This document shows, piece by piece, positions 31,096 to 38,720 of a DNA stretch of 64,000 nucleotides (position 1 is the first letter of the stretch; every line of letters starts with the position of its first letter). The DNA lies in assembly GCA_964640195.1 (NCBI GenBank), contig CAZXIC010000003.1, forward strand, positions 35,689 through 99,688, read 5' to 3'. The translations under genes were made by a program, and so were the position numbers. The DNA comes from CAZXIC01 sp964640195. Its GTDB lineage: Archaea > Iainarchaeota > Iainarchaeia > Iainarchaeales > GCA-2688035. Under the pieces are notes generated by a model. It did no database searches and had not been told where the DNA came from. It worked only from the letters and a program-made list of their open reading frames with translations.

Positions 31096-31401
31096 ATGCC
31101 GAAAAAAACTTTTGAACAACACATGGGGGAAGTCAATGCCCTCCCTGAAGAAGAAAGGGAGCAGGAGCTTCGGATCAGAGTCGACCAGGCAGTCATTGAC
31201 AAGCTCAAGGAATTCAAGAAAGAGCTGGACGCGCCAAGCTATAACAGCGCGCTGAGGAAATTGCTGGGCGTGAAGGAGAACGAGCCGGTGGTTGAAAAAG
31301 CCATCGCCAGGATCCAGGAGAACATCGACAAGGAAAAAAAGATTAGAAAGCTTAACAAGAAGCTACAAGCAGAGATAAAGAAAAAGCAAGGGGGAAATTG
31401 A
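31096..31401 (+). CDS. Ribbon-helix-helix-like protein with coiled tail
   Basis: 101 residues from the ATG at 31096, preceded by a GGGGGAGTGA ribosome site. LRIRVDQAVIDKLKEFKKELDAPSYNSALRKLLGV fits a ribbon-helix-helix: strand, helix, turn with Ser-Tyr, helix. A long basic coiled segment follows (IARIQENIDKEKKIRKLNKKLQAE). The frame is open far upstream (30961) but without similarity or a ribosome site. It leads the operon that ends with the decoration-like protein. Confidence 0.65.
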   Translation: MPKKTFEQHMGEVNALPEEEREQELRIRVDQAVIDKLKEFKKELDAPSYNSALRKLLGVKENEPVVEKAIARIQENIDKEKKIRKLNKKLQAEIKKKQGGN

Positions 31402-31402
31402 A

Positions 31403-31990
31403 ATGAATAGTTTTGAAGAACTTGAAGAAGCACTGCTGGAGTCAGACAGGTGGGTTGATGCCAGCAGGAGAACTGATTCCAGCGACGCCAGCGTTTACGA
31501 GCAGGCAGCCCAGAGGATTCATGACCTGAACGAGGTCAAGGTGGAACAAGAGCAGAGGTTTACCGAACTGAAAGAAAAAGTAGAGAAGAAAAAACTCGCG
31601 GACACCAAGGAAAAGCTGCTGAAGGAAAAAGAGGAGCTGAAGAAAAAGATTGCCGACCAAAAGGCAATGAACGCCGAGCTTGACAGGCAGGCAGCATCAT
31701 TGAGAGAAACGTTGCAAGATTCAAAGAGGCACGGGCGAAAACTGTTTGCGGACGCGGACCTGGAAATAGATAAGCTGAAAGAGGCCAGGATGAACATTTT
31801 CCAAAAAGCGCACTCTTTGCCGGAAGACAAGATTTCATCAACTGAATTAGTAGAAAAAAAGAGCTCGGTTGTAAGCGATACTGCTCCAAGCAGAAAAGTA
31901 TTGTGCTACGATGGCTTGGACCCAATCATCGACGAATTGAAACAGAGGCGCATGAGGATTTTCCAGGACGCTCGAAGAGGTGGCAACTGA
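31403..31990 (+). CDS. Coiled-coil protein of the element
   Basis: 195 residues. Residues about 35-110 are a long charged coiled coil (EQEQRFTELKEKVEKKK onwards), followed by two short repeat-like segments, KLKEARMNIFQKAHS and ELKQRRMRIFQDARR, at about 127 and 183. The repeat of a basic helix ending in F-Q-x-A may be a binding peptide, like those in scaffolding proteins. Placed before the decoration-like gene, a scaffold-type role is possible. No recognised family. Confidence 0.6.
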   Translation: MNSFEELEEALLESDRWVDASRRTDSSDASVYEQAAQRIHDLNEVKVEQEQRFTELKEKVEKKKLADTKEKLLKEKEELKKKIADQKAMNAELDRQAASLRETLQDSKRHGRKLFADADLEIDKLKEARMNIFQKAHSLPEDKISSTELVEKKSSVVSDTAPSRKVLCYDGLDPIIDELKQRRMRIFQDARRGGN

Positions 31991-32421
31991 TGCATGACAA
32001 ATTCGATTTGAACCCTAGCAACGATGAGAACGAAAAAGTGGCTGTTCCCTCTTTCAAGATGCAAGCCGAGGAAAACATCCCATTCGGCAAGCTTGTTTCG
32101 AGAGGAGAAGGGGAAACAGTAAAATTAACAAGCAGCAATGATGACAAGGCGCTGGGTGTTGCCGCCCAGTACGCAGCAACCCGGGTAGACAAGCCAACAG
32201 GATACAACAAAGATGAAAATGTTATTGTGAAGGCCCTGCTCCCTGGGAAAATCTATCTCTTGTGCGCTACTGCTGAAGTTGAAAATAACAAGTACGTGTG
32301 CTGTTCGGCTGACGGTAACATTGAAAAAATCGAGCCAAGCGCAGAGAGCAGCCACAAAATAATCGGGATTGCCCTGCAGCATATCGGGGCCGGTGGTTGG
32401 GGAAAGGTTCTCATAAAATAG
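31990..32421 (+). CDS. Virion decoration-like (DUF2190-type) protein
   Basis: 143 residues starting at an ATG that overlaps the previous stop. The core AEENIPFGKLVSRGEGETVKLTSSNDDKALGVAAQYAATRVDKPTGYNKDENVIVKALLPGKIYLL has the form of capsid decoration/cement proteins: a start with 'fG.lV', then ALGVA, then a beta-rich stretch on the theme of 'v.v...G.i.v.l', ending with GIALQHIGAGGWGKVLI. Identity to a specific family is recalled rather than computed. Next to it no major capsid gene was found. Confidence 0.6.
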   Translation: MHDKFDLNPSNDENEKVAVPSFKMQAEENIPFGKLVSRGEGETVKLTSSNDDKALGVAAQYAATRVDKPTGYNKDENVIVKALLPGKIYLLCATAEVENNKYVCCSADGNIEKIEPSAESSHKIIGIALQHIGAGGWGKVLIK

Positions 32422-32491
32422 CGGGATGTCTTGGGAGCTTAATAAAGTTGATTCCATCCATAAGCATGGCTCCCAAGGTAACAGCAAAATG

Positions 32492-32749
32492 CTACTTGCT
32501 TTTCTCCAAGGCAGTCGCTATTTCTTTCCCCAGTCTTGTTCTACGATAAATTTTTCCAACCCTTGCCTTTGGGTTAATGCATTTAACGAGTTTCTGTTTT
32601 CGCAGTTCTGTCAGGGCATGGCTTACGTTTGACAGGCTTGTTTCTGTCTTCTCGCTGATTTGCGTCGGTGTCATCGGGCCGGAGATGACAAGCAACACAC
32701 GCTTTCTGTTCAGGCCGCTGACCACAAACGAAAATTTGTCCCAATCCAT
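32492..32749 (-). CDS. ArsR/MarR-type winged-helix regulator
   Basis: 85 residues: FVVSGLNRKRVLLVISGPMTPTQISEKTETSLSNVSHALTELRKQKLVKCINPKARVGKIYRRTRLG. Helix-turn-helix with PTQISEKTETSLSNVSHALTEL as the recognition segment and a wing with R-V-G-K-I-Y. Small single-domain HTHs of this kind are frequent in archaeal viruses and plasmids. It faces the structured RNA / DUF2000 transcription unit across a 284-base gap. Confidence 0.8.
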   Translation of the reverse strand: MDWDKFSFVVSGLNRKRVLLVISGPMTPTQISEKTETSLSNVSHALTELRKQKLVKCINPKARVGKIYRRTRLGKEIATALEKSK

Positions 32750-32843
32750 GAATTAATGGGAAAACAGCGAATATATACCATCTATTATAAATCGCCTATG
32801 AATCAGCTATAGATATTAAAAACACTTTCAAAATAGATATATA

Positions 32844-32956
32844 TGTGGGTGACGTCTTCTCCACGCAAAGAAAACCTCCTGGTAAAAAAGGTTTTGCGAA
32901 AGCAGAACCGAGCCTTGCCGGATCGTTAGGCTTTGCGTTGAGAGTTTCCACCCACA
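32844..32956 (+). ncRNA. Compact structured RNA candidate of unknown family
   Basis: Nested and branched pairing within 113 nt: P1 TGTGGGTG (32844-51) with CACCCACA (32949-56), P2 ACGCAAAG (63-70) with CTTTGCGT (931-938), then inside P2 three hairpins: P3 AAAACCT (71-77)/AGGTTTT (889-895), P4 GC-GAAA-GC (896-903) with a GNRA loop, and P5 AGCCT (911-915)/AGGCT (928-932). P5 and P2 share two bases. Helices abut one another, which is the mark of a folded junction. An ATATTAAAA box lies about 30 bases upstream and TTTTATT follows. It may be an independent RNA or a leader of the DUF2000 gene. No family match is known to me. Confidence 0.55.
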
Positions 32957-33033
32957 CATTTTATTACGGGCCTTTTCCAAAAAGAATAAAGAAACAACCC
33001 ACGCTACAAATATAAGAGGGCATAGGCGGTTGA

Positions 33034-33450
33034 ATGATGCTTGGGAAAAAATCCGTGGCGGTACTTGATGAAAAGCTTTCCACAGGAGTAGCATTTAATA
33101 CGCTGGCGCACATGGCCTTGTCGTTGGGAAAAAACTCGGATGGCCTGATAGCAAAAGTGGAAATAAGGGACGCATCCGGCACGACCCATAAAGGCCTTTC
33201 CGAATACCCGTTTATCATACTCAAGGCAGATTCTGGCAGAATAAGAAAGATTGTAAGCGGAGCCAAGAAAAACGACAGATTGACAGTGGTTGATTTCCCC
33301 AAGCAGGCGTACACGGAATATGCTGATGAAGACTTTCAAAAAGCCGTTTCAAAAGCAAAGGAAGAGAATCTGGTTTATTACGGCATGGCCCTCTTCGGAC
33401 CGGTTGAAGAAATAAACCGGCTAACCAAGGACCTGCCTCTGTGGAAATGA
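33034..33450 (+). CDS. DUF2000-like protein
   Basis: 138 residues. KKSVAVLDEKLSTGVAFNTLAHMALSLGK and THKGLSEYPFIILKADSGRIRKI resemble DUF2000, a small alpha/beta family distantly like peptidyl-tRNA hydrolase 2, whose role is unknown. It begins 78 bases after the structured RNA and could share its transcript. Codon use is similar to the preceding genes. Confidence 0.65.
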   Translation: MMLGKKSVAVLDEKLSTGVAFNTLAHMALSLGKNSDGLIAKVEIRDASGTTHKGLSEYPFIILKADSGRIRKIVSGAKKNDRLTVVDFPKQAYTEYADEDFQKAVSKAKEENLVYYGMALFGPVEEINRLTKDLPLWK

Positions 33451-33460
33451 ATAGTGCCCC

Positions 33461-33601
33461 CTAAAGCTTCACGCCGTTTTCCTCGCACAGCCTCTTCAGG
33501 TGGGCGATCTCCGACTGAAGCTTGTCGGTGTACTCTGTAAGCCAGTCAATCCTTTCTCCCCTGCGCTTGCACTCTGGGCAATTATAAATATGCTCGTTCA
33601 T
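33461..33601 (-). CDS. 46-residue zinc-knuckle and coiled protein
   Basis: MNEHIYNCPECKRRGERIDW then LTEYTDKLQSEIAHLKRLCEENGVKL. A single CxxC at the N-terminus is followed by a helix of heptad character ending in another Cys. Converges with the DUF2000 gene, 10 bases apart. Similar short CxxC-plus-helix proteins appear elsewhere in the element (26769-26933). Function unknown. Confidence 0.6.
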   Translation of the reverse strand: MNEHIYNCPECKRRGERIDWLTEYTDKLQSEIAHLKRLCEENGVKL

Positions 33602-33625
33602 TAAAGATTTATTCCAAGAAAACAG

Positions 33626-34180
33626 TTAAAATAAAAGCGGAATTTTTGATGGCTTAGTAGAAATTATTATTTCATATATCTTTGTAAAATTTTCTTTAAA
33701 TTTTTTGTAATTTCTACTGTCATGAGCTTTTGCTGCCTTAACCATATAGTAGGTGCACTGAACAGCTTTCAAAAAATTATAATTTAATTTTTGCATCCAA
33801 TTCCAGAATATCACAAACAAAGCGTTTAATTTTTTTCCGTGCCTCCAGTTATAAACAATTTCAACTAATAAAATAGTATCATATTTCGCTTTTAAAAGTT
33901 TGTTAAGTCCTTTTGCTAATGCTTTGGATTTATTATAGTAACTGTTCTCTTTAGGATAATCCTTCTTTTCATAAAACTGTTGAGCCAAATCGTAATTTAT
34001 GTAAATTTCTTTTATACGTTTTGCCCCTTGTGTTGCAATTTTTTTATCATAACCCATTTCCTGGATTAAGTTTTCCGTGTTTTTCTGCATTCCATTGTAG
34101 TCTGCATTATCATGAAAAATCATTATATTATCCGAAAGCAGTTTTCCTAATTTATTTGCGTTATAGGTAAGCATAAGCAT
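33626..34180 (-). CDS. AT-rich gene for a protein of unknown function
   Basis: 184 residues, mostly helical, rich in Lys, Asn and Tyr. The pattern YDLAQQFYEKKDYPKENSYYNKSKALAKGLNKLL could be a TPR-like helical hairpin. No recognised domain. Base composition is clearly lower in GC than the terminase region, so it was probably acquired separately. It lies 3 bases beyond the V4R gene on the same strand. Confidence 0.65.
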   Translation of the reverse strand: MLMLTYNANKLGKLLSDNIMIFHDNADYNGMQKNTENLIQEMGYDKKIATQGAKRIKEIYINYDLAQQFYEKKDYPKENSYYNKSKALAKGLNKLLKAKYDTILLVEIVYNWRHGKKLNALFVIFWNWMQKLNYNFLKAVQCTYYMVKAAKAHDSRNYKKFKENFTKIYEIIISTKPSKIPLLF

Positions 34181-34183
34181 AAA

Positions 34184-34747
34184 TTATTTTTCTAAAATCT
34201 GATATTTGAATTCTTTATAATTTTCTAACATGTATTTTCTGGGGCCAAAAACAAGCTCACATTCTTTTGCTCCCTGAGTAACACATTTGGTTTCAACCCA
34301 ATCAATATCTTCTTCAAAAACAGCAGTAGCCCCTCCTGCATATAATGCCCTACAAAAATGCTCAACAGGTTTATCGGTTTTACTCCTAAAGAATTTGCCC
34401 ATTGGGGCATTTTCAATATGAAATGTGCCGCTATGATTATACGAATCAAAGTCAACTAATTTATTTTTTCCCCAGCCGCTAGCTGTTGCAGTGTCTATAA
34501 GCCAATGAATATAATTTCTTGGCTCAAAGCCGTACTTGTTTCTTACAGATGTTGCCCATTCTTTGTGAAACGATGTTCTAATATCTTCATAAATTTTTGG
34601 AATGAGTTTTTCATCTTGAACCATAGATTTTGTAAGGCTTATGAGTATTTCCTGGGGAATTATTAAAGCTCTCTGACCCATTAGGACTATTTCTCCATCA
34701 GAAAATGCCAATTGCTTTACCGTCAATAATTTATCAAATATGCTCAT
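34184..34747 (-). CDS. V4R-domain protein
   Basis: 187 residues. The C-terminal half FHIENAPMGKFFRSKTDKPVEHFCRALYAGGATAVFEEDIDWVETKCVTQGAKECELVF has the conserved layout of the V4R (4-vinyl reductase) small-molecule-binding domain, including the C-x-(6-7)-C-x-F ending (CVTQGAKECELVF). V4R domains sense or bind small molecules or metals. ATG overlaps the cis-prenyltransferase stop by 4 bases, so translation is coupled. The coding frame is open further upstream only as a shadow of that gene. Confidence 0.78.
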   Translation of the reverse strand: MSIFDKLLTVKQLAFSDGEIVLMGQRALIIPQEILISLTKSMVQDEKLIPKIYEDIRTSFHKEWATSVRNKYGFEPRNYIHWLIDTATASGWGKNKLVDFDSYNHSGTFHIENAPMGKFFRSKTDKPVEHFCRALYAGGATAVFEEDIDWVETKCVTQGAKECELVFGPRKYMLENYKEFKYQILEK

Positions 34748-35418
34748 TTTCCTAACCTTCTGTCCCGGCTGTAGTATTCCATCAGGATGTTGTCCAGTTT
34801 TTCTTTGTCCAGGTCCGGGTAATAGTAGTCGGTGAACACGAATTCCGCATATGCCGTTTGGTAGAGGGGGCAAGTGGAAAACCTTTTCTCATAGCCTGTT
34901 CTGATTACCAGATCAATAGGCGTTTTTATTTCCAAGTATTTGTAAAAATCCTCTGGGTTCTTGAGTGTTTCGCCCTTCATTTTTTCTGTTGCCTTCATGA
35001 TCTCCCACTGGCCATTATAAGCAGCCAGCAGGTTGCATTGCGGCCCATTGTTCTGCTTTGTTGCCCCTTCCAGGTTTTTCATTGCATTCAGGTATTCCTT
35101 TGGCAGCAGTTCCCTGTCACCGGCAAAATTGAATCTTATTTTTGCTTCCCTAAACTCCTTGTTTTTTGCCCACTCGTTATAGAGTTCTATCTGTGCATGG
35201 AATATGTCTTCCAGGGACTCCTTTTTCCTTTTCAGGACATTGTTCCTGGAGATAGCAAAAATAGATAATTCTTTCACGTTTTTGTCAATTAAAAAATATT
35301 TTACTAGCTGCGTTGTTATGTGGTCTGAAATGAATTTGTAGACCACTTTTGCATCTATGTTTTTGGCCTTTGCATACCTTCTGTTCCCGTCAGGGATGAC
35401 CAAAACATGCTTAAGCAT
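34744..35418 (-). CDS. cis-Prenyltransferase (undecaprenyl diphosphate synthase family)
   Basis: 224 residues. VLVIPDGNRRYAKAKNID matches the active-site motif HxxxxxDGNRRWA with Asp retained; ELSIFAISRNNVLKRK is motif II-like (normally FSxENW); IDLVIRTGYEKRFSTCPLYQTAYAEFVFTDYYYPDL matches the C-terminal DxxIRTxxExRxSxFxxWQxxYxExxF. The tyrosine in RTGYEKR is an unusual replacement for Gly. The family makes polyprenyl diphosphates for glycan carriers. It is shorter than typical UPPS and stands in an AT-rich cargo operon with V4R and an unknown protein. Confidence 0.85.
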   Translation of the reverse strand: MLKHVLVIPDGNRRYAKAKNIDAKVVYKFISDHITTQLVKYFLIDKNVKELSIFAISRNNVLKRKKESLEDIFHAQIELYNEWAKNKEFREAKIRFNFAGDRELLPKEYLNAMKNLEGATKQNNGPQCNLLAAYNGQWEIMKATEKMKGETLKNPEDFYKYLEIKTPIDLVIRTGYEKRFSTCPLYQTAYAEFVFTDYYYPDLDKEKLDNILMEYYSRDRRLGK

Positions 35419-35513
35419 TTTAACAGCCTGCCTTTAATATATACTCTTAAATATATTTATTTAAGCACCTTAAAAAGGTTCTGGAAAGCCCTAATTCGCG
35501 AAGCAGAGGCTGT

Positions 35514-36455
35514 TTAATCGAATTGCCCTAGTTTTTCTTTCTTGGCTTTCTTGAGCGGGTCTTCTGTTATTTCTATTCCGTTTTTCCCTATTTTAAACAG
35601 TATGAAGTCTTTAACGTGATTGCTCTCCCTCAGCTTTCTTATCTTGATGCTTCTGAAGTCCTCGACTCCCATTCCAACATGGTACAAAACAATTACTCCG
35701 TCTGTCATGAAGTCTGAAACGCCGTCCCTGCTTAACGCTTCCGAATCCTCGGGCTGCTCGCTTATCAGGAAGGATGTCATTTTCTGGCTTCCAAACGCTG
35801 CTAGGATTCTTCTGATTTCTTTTCTTTTCAGCCTTTCCTCGGACTTCGGCACAAGACTTAACCCTTCCTGGATTTCTGCAATGTCATAGGGCATGTCGTA
35901 GGTTATCTGATCAAGTATTTCAGTTGCCATCGCATCCAGGGAGTCAACCGCAACAATGTCCGCGGAATTATGCTCAACCATTTCAAGAAGCTGGTCGACA
36001 ACGGGAGTGCACTGCGATTTAATTGCCTTTATCTCTTCCCTGATTTTTGTTTCCTTTTCCAGAACCTTTGATTTTTTTTCTGGGGAAGTGTATTTCAGGT
36101 TTCCGAGGTCCTCCAAGGTTTTATTCATTTTCATTATCTGCTCTCTTCTCAGAATGTCGTCCTTGTACAGGTCAAGGTACACCAAATGCAGATGCTGGGT
36201 CTTGTTAAAGTTTATCCCGTATTGCGCCATCTGCCTAGTCATCTTCCAGTCAGGCTGCTCCAGTGAAATGTAAACGCAGTTCTTTTTTTCATTCAAGGAA
36301 TTATGATTTAATATCTGCGACACAAAAGTCGTTTTGCATGTTCCGGTTTTTCCTGCCACAAGGATTGAATCGCCGCTGGGTATGCCTCCGCCCAGTGCTT
36401 CATCAAAGATGCTTTTCCCGCTTACATCCTTTATTCCAGTAAGTATCCTGTCCAA
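35514..36455 (-). CDS. KaiC-like/RAD55 ATPase with inserted coiled coil
   Basis: 313 residues. VAGKTGTCKTTFVSQIL is Walker A, with Cys in place of the usual Gly (GKTGTCKT). ADIVAVDSLDAMA is Walker B, and SDFMTDGVIVLYHVGMGVEDFRSIKIRKLRESNH is the conserved KaiC-like end. Between Walker A and B lie about 60 residues of charged helix (NKTLEDLGNLKYTSPEKKSKVLEKETKIREEIKAIK) not usual for the family. It is AT-rich compared with the host KaiC-like gene at 22863. Confidence 0.85.
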   Translation of the reverse strand: MDRILTGIKDVSGKSIFDEALGGGIPSGDSILVAGKTGTCKTTFVSQILNHNSLNEKKNCVYISLEQPDWKMTRQMAQYGINFNKTQHLHLVYLDLYKDDILRREQIMKMNKTLEDLGNLKYTSPEKKSKVLEKETKIREEIKAIKSQCTPVVDQLLEMVEHNSADIVAVDSLDAMATEILDQITYDMPYDIAEIQEGLSLVPKSEERLKRKEIRRILAAFGSQKMTSFLISEQPEDSEALSRDGVSDFMTDGVIVLYHVGMGVEDFRSIKIRKLRESNHVKDFILFKIGKNGIEITEDPLKKAKKEKLGQFD

Positions 36456-36535
36456 ATTTCACACCTTTTACAGTAAAGTATTTATATAAAGATATTTATA
36501 TGTTTTTCTATTATATTAAGTTATTGGGGCTTTAG

Positions 36536-36928
36536 ATGGCAAAAAAGAGCATAAAGGCGGAATGGGAAGAATTAAGCAAGGGCATAACAGAGCCGGCCAG
36601 AAGAGTCAGGCGGCTGTATATTATTAGGGACTTTTATACGCATGATGATATTTTCAAGCGGCAGTTCGATGACATTTACAAGCTGGCTGCGGCAAAGGAA
36701 TGGAAGGCGGAGAAAAGGGACAAGAAGATTGATGAGCTGCTGGATGAAGCAATCCTGCGGAGAACCATGCTCAGCTTTGAGTCAATGAAAAAGAACTATG
36801 AGGCAAGGAAAAGGGAGTTTGAGAAAATTGAAAAGGTATTAGGGCCGTTTATTGCAAAGAGCAGGAAGAAAAGGGAAAAAGAGCTGGAAAAGAAAAAGAA
36901 GGAGCTAAGGGACGTATTCCAGTCCTGA
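36536..36928 (+). CDS. Charged helical protein of unknown function
   Basis: 130 residues rich in Lys, Glu and Arg, almost all helical (WEELSKGITEPARRVRRLYIIRDFYTHDDIFKRQFDDIY...), ending in a basic coiled coil (FIAKSRKKREKELEKKKKELRDVF). No recognised domain. It diverges from the KaiC-like gene and is the last gene before the intergenic space leading back to apparent host genes. Confidence 0.6.
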   Translation: MAKKSIKAEWEELSKGITEPARRVRRLYIIRDFYTHDDIFKRQFDDIYKLAAAKEWKAEKRDKKIDELLDEAILRRTMLSFESMKKNYEARKREFEKIEKVLGPFIAKSRKKREKELEKKKKELRDVFQS

Positions 36929-37089
36929 ATTCTGATTGTTGGATGGCAACAAAAATAGAATGGAAATATTTAATCGTCTAATACACTATTCTTCGGGGAA
37001 ATTTTTATAAGCATCCAGAAAGCGGGAAAATAAGGGATATTGCTCGCTAAAAGAAAAGCTATAAAAAAAGGTTTTGAGCTATTGCAGAT

Positions 37090-37320
37090 ATGACTGTATG
37101 CTACCCGCAGTTCATTCTGCCAAAATTTCTAGTGCTGTATGTTCCGCTGCTGTTTGTGCATTCAGCAGCTTTGGTTCTCGCAAAAAGGAAGGGCTTTTTC
37201 AAAAGCAGAAAGCAACTAGTTTTACTTAATACAGTTATTTTTATTCTCTATACAATTGCGGCCTACTTTTTTTCCTTTGGAATAAATGAATTTGGAGTAA
37301 TCAACTGCATCGGCGATTGA
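37090..37320 (+). CDS. Small two-helix membrane protein
   Basis: 76 residues with two to three hydrophobic segments (FLVLYVPLLFVHSAALVLA and LVLLNTVIFILYTIAAYFF) and basic residues between them, suggesting a loop on the cytoplasmic side. It overlaps the following PP-loop gene's possible TTG start by 4 bases. No family recognised. Confidence 0.6.
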   Translation: MTVCYPQFILPKFLVLYVPLLFVHSAALVLAKRKGFFKSRKQLVLLNTVIFILYTIAAYFFSFGINEFGVINCIGD

Positions 37321-37325
37321 TTAAT

Positions 37326-37952
37326 ATGGTGGAAAAAACAAGGGCAATTGCGCTCATCAGCGGCGGCATGGACAGCGCTGTAGCGGCAGCCCTCGCCTTG
37401 GAGCAGGGGATGCAGGTGGTTTTCCTCCACTTTGATACCGCTCCTTCGGGAAACACAAGGGGCAAGGAGAAAACACTGAAGCTGGCGAAGCAGCTGGGCG
37501 CGAAATTCAGGAAGAAGGTGAAGGTAATTGTTGCGCCCTATTCGCCCGTCCTCTTTGAAATCGCGAAGAAATGCGAAAGGAAGTACTGCTGCGTCCTGTG
37601 CAGGAGGATGATGCTGAGGGTTGCAGAGAGAATAGCGGAAAGGCAGGGCGCAAAAGCGCTGCTCACGGGTGAGAGCATTGGGCAGGTTGCATCGCAGACG
37701 CTGTACAACCTCAATGCTGAGCACAGCGCAGCTGGCATCCCTGTGATAAGGCCCCTGCTTGGGATGGACAAGCTGCAGATAGAGCAGCTTGCAAAGCGCT
37801 TCGCTACTTTTGAAACAAGCATTCTGCCCAGCGCGTGCTGTTGCATTCCGGCAAAGCCTGCCACAAGGGCCTCAAGGGAAATTGTTGGGCTGGAAGAGAA
37901 AAAGCTTGGCGTGGAAAGATTGATTCGTGCAGCACTGAAAAAAGCAAGTTAA
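37326..37952 (+). CDS. ThiI-like PP-loop sulfurtransferase domain protein (no THUMP)
   Basis: 208 residues from the ATG. The PP-loop is ALISGGMDSAVAA (SGGxDS), followed by FLHFDTAPSGNTRGKEK, CERKYCCVLCRRMMLRVAERIAERQGAKALLTGESIGQVASQTLYNL, all of which match the C-terminal AANH domain of ThiI, the tRNA 4-thiouridine synthetase. The N-terminal ferredoxin-like and THUMP RNA-binding domains are absent. A CCC group near residue 176 is notable. It may act with a separate tRNA-binding partner or in thiamin sulfur transfer. A TTG at 37317 is an alternative start. Confidence 0.82.
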   Translation: MVEKTRAIALISGGMDSAVAAALALEQGMQVVFLHFDTAPSGNTRGKEKTLKLAKQLGAKFRKKVKVIVAPYSPVLFEIAKKCERKYCCVLCRRMMLRVAERIAERQGAKALLTGESIGQVASQTLYNLNAEHSAAGIPVIRPLLGMDKLQIEQLAKRFATFETSILPSACCCIPAKPATRASREIVGLEEKKLGVERLIRAALKKAS

Positions 37953-37980
37953 TTCAACACTGTTTTTTGTCCGAACAAAG

Positions 37981-38036
37981 GTTTAAATATGGCAAAACAA
38001 TAATCTAAATAACTTTCAGGATTCAGAAGGAGGTGA
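37981..38036 (+). promoter_or_regulatory. TATA-like box and Shine-Dalgarno of the Yip1-like gene
   Basis: GTTTAAATAT at 37981-37990 is TATA-like; GGAGGTGA at 38029-38036 is a strong ribosome binding site 7 bases before the GTG at 38044. The strong site supports the GTG as the real start. Confidence 0.55.
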
Positions 38037-38043
38037 AAAGGGA

Positions 38044-38709
38044 GTGAATATTTTCAACGAATGGCTGGACATTTTGCTTTTCAAGAAAAAGCCAGCTGAC
38101 ATTGCAGGAACAAGCCTGGTTCAGGGACTGAAGCACTTGGCCATTGCAAGCGTAATCTACGGTCTGCTAAGCGGCATTCTGTCCTACCTTACAGCGGAAC
38201 AGGTGGCTGCAGCAAGTGGAATGCCCGCAGGGATTATGGGCGCAGTGATGGGCCCAATAGCGATAGTCGGCTCGATAATAGTGACACCAATCCTAGCAGT
38301 TATAGCTATAGTCATAGTGGGAGTGATACTGCACATCTTTTCATTGATAGTCGGCGGAAAGGGAGGCCTGGGCAACTACATTGGGGTACTCGCACTCATT
38401 GACGCAGCGCTGACAGGAACAGCAATGCTTGTGATTGCAGTTATTGGAATAATAATAGCTCTGGCAGGCGCTTCCATAGTTGCAATGTCCATCGTTGCGC
38501 TTTTGGGCATGCTTGTAGGGCTGTGGCAGCTGGTATTGTGGGTGCTTGCAACGCAGGCAGTGCAGAAGCTGTCGCTCGGCAGGGCACTGATAGCAGTGAT
38601 AGTGATTCCACTGGCAATAGGGGCAATCCTCACAATCGTGCTCGCAGCAGTGTTCATTGCATTCATCACATCAATAGCAGGCGGAATGGGTGGTTTTCCA
38701 GCAGTATAA
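38044..38709 (+). CDS. Yip1-like polytopic membrane protein
   Basis: 221 residues, GTG start. Five or more hydrophobic segments rich in Ile, Val, Ala and Gly follow a soluble N-terminus MNIFNEWLDILLFKKKPADIAGTSL that resembles Yip1-domain proteins of archaea (a start with lipid-facing helix and then 'l..ili..i...l...' membrane helices). GGKGGLGNYIGVLALID is the likely loop between helices. Function unknown. A T-rich terminator follows. Confidence 0.65.
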   Translation: MNIFNEWLDILLFKKKPADIAGTSLVQGLKHLAIASVIYGLLSGILSYLTAEQVAAASGMPAGIMGAVMGPIAIVGSIIVTPILAVIAIVIVGVILHIFSLIVGGKGGLGNYIGVLALIDAALTGTAMLVIAVIGIIIALAGASIVAMSIVALLGMLVGLWQLVLWVLATQAVQKLSLGRALIAVIVIPLAIGAILTIVLAAVFIAFITSIAGGMGGFPAV

Positions 38710-38720
38710 AAAAACCACCC

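Larger units (their letters stand above)
24446..33450. mobile_element. Integrated virus-derived or satellite-like element (core region)
   Basis: The core runs from the integrase to the DUF2000 gene: integrase, winged-helix regulator, ribbon-helix-helix, zinc finger, Lsm-like, MCM-like AAA protein, a TGACA repeat cluster, terminase small and large subunits, a second RHH, a coiled coil, a decoration-like protein, an ArsR-type HTH and a structured RNA candidate. No portal, major capsid or tail protein was recognised, so it is either a decayed provirus or an element that borrows capsids. The right boundary is not fixed by a repeat; AT-rich cargo continues to about 36930. Confidence 0.75.

Noticed and set aside
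32844..32956. Reading the structured RNA as a c-di-GMP, glycine or other known riboswitch or as a tRNA-like gene
   Set aside because: ACGCAAAG recalls some riboswitch cores, but the remaining conserved bases and helix order do not fit, and no cloverleaf with an anticodon arm can be drawn.
24409..37089. Direct repeat that would mark att sites of the first element
   Set aside because: I compared the bases after scpA with those near 33.5, 36.5 and 37.0 kb and saw only short imperfect similarity (AGGTTTT...), not enough to call.
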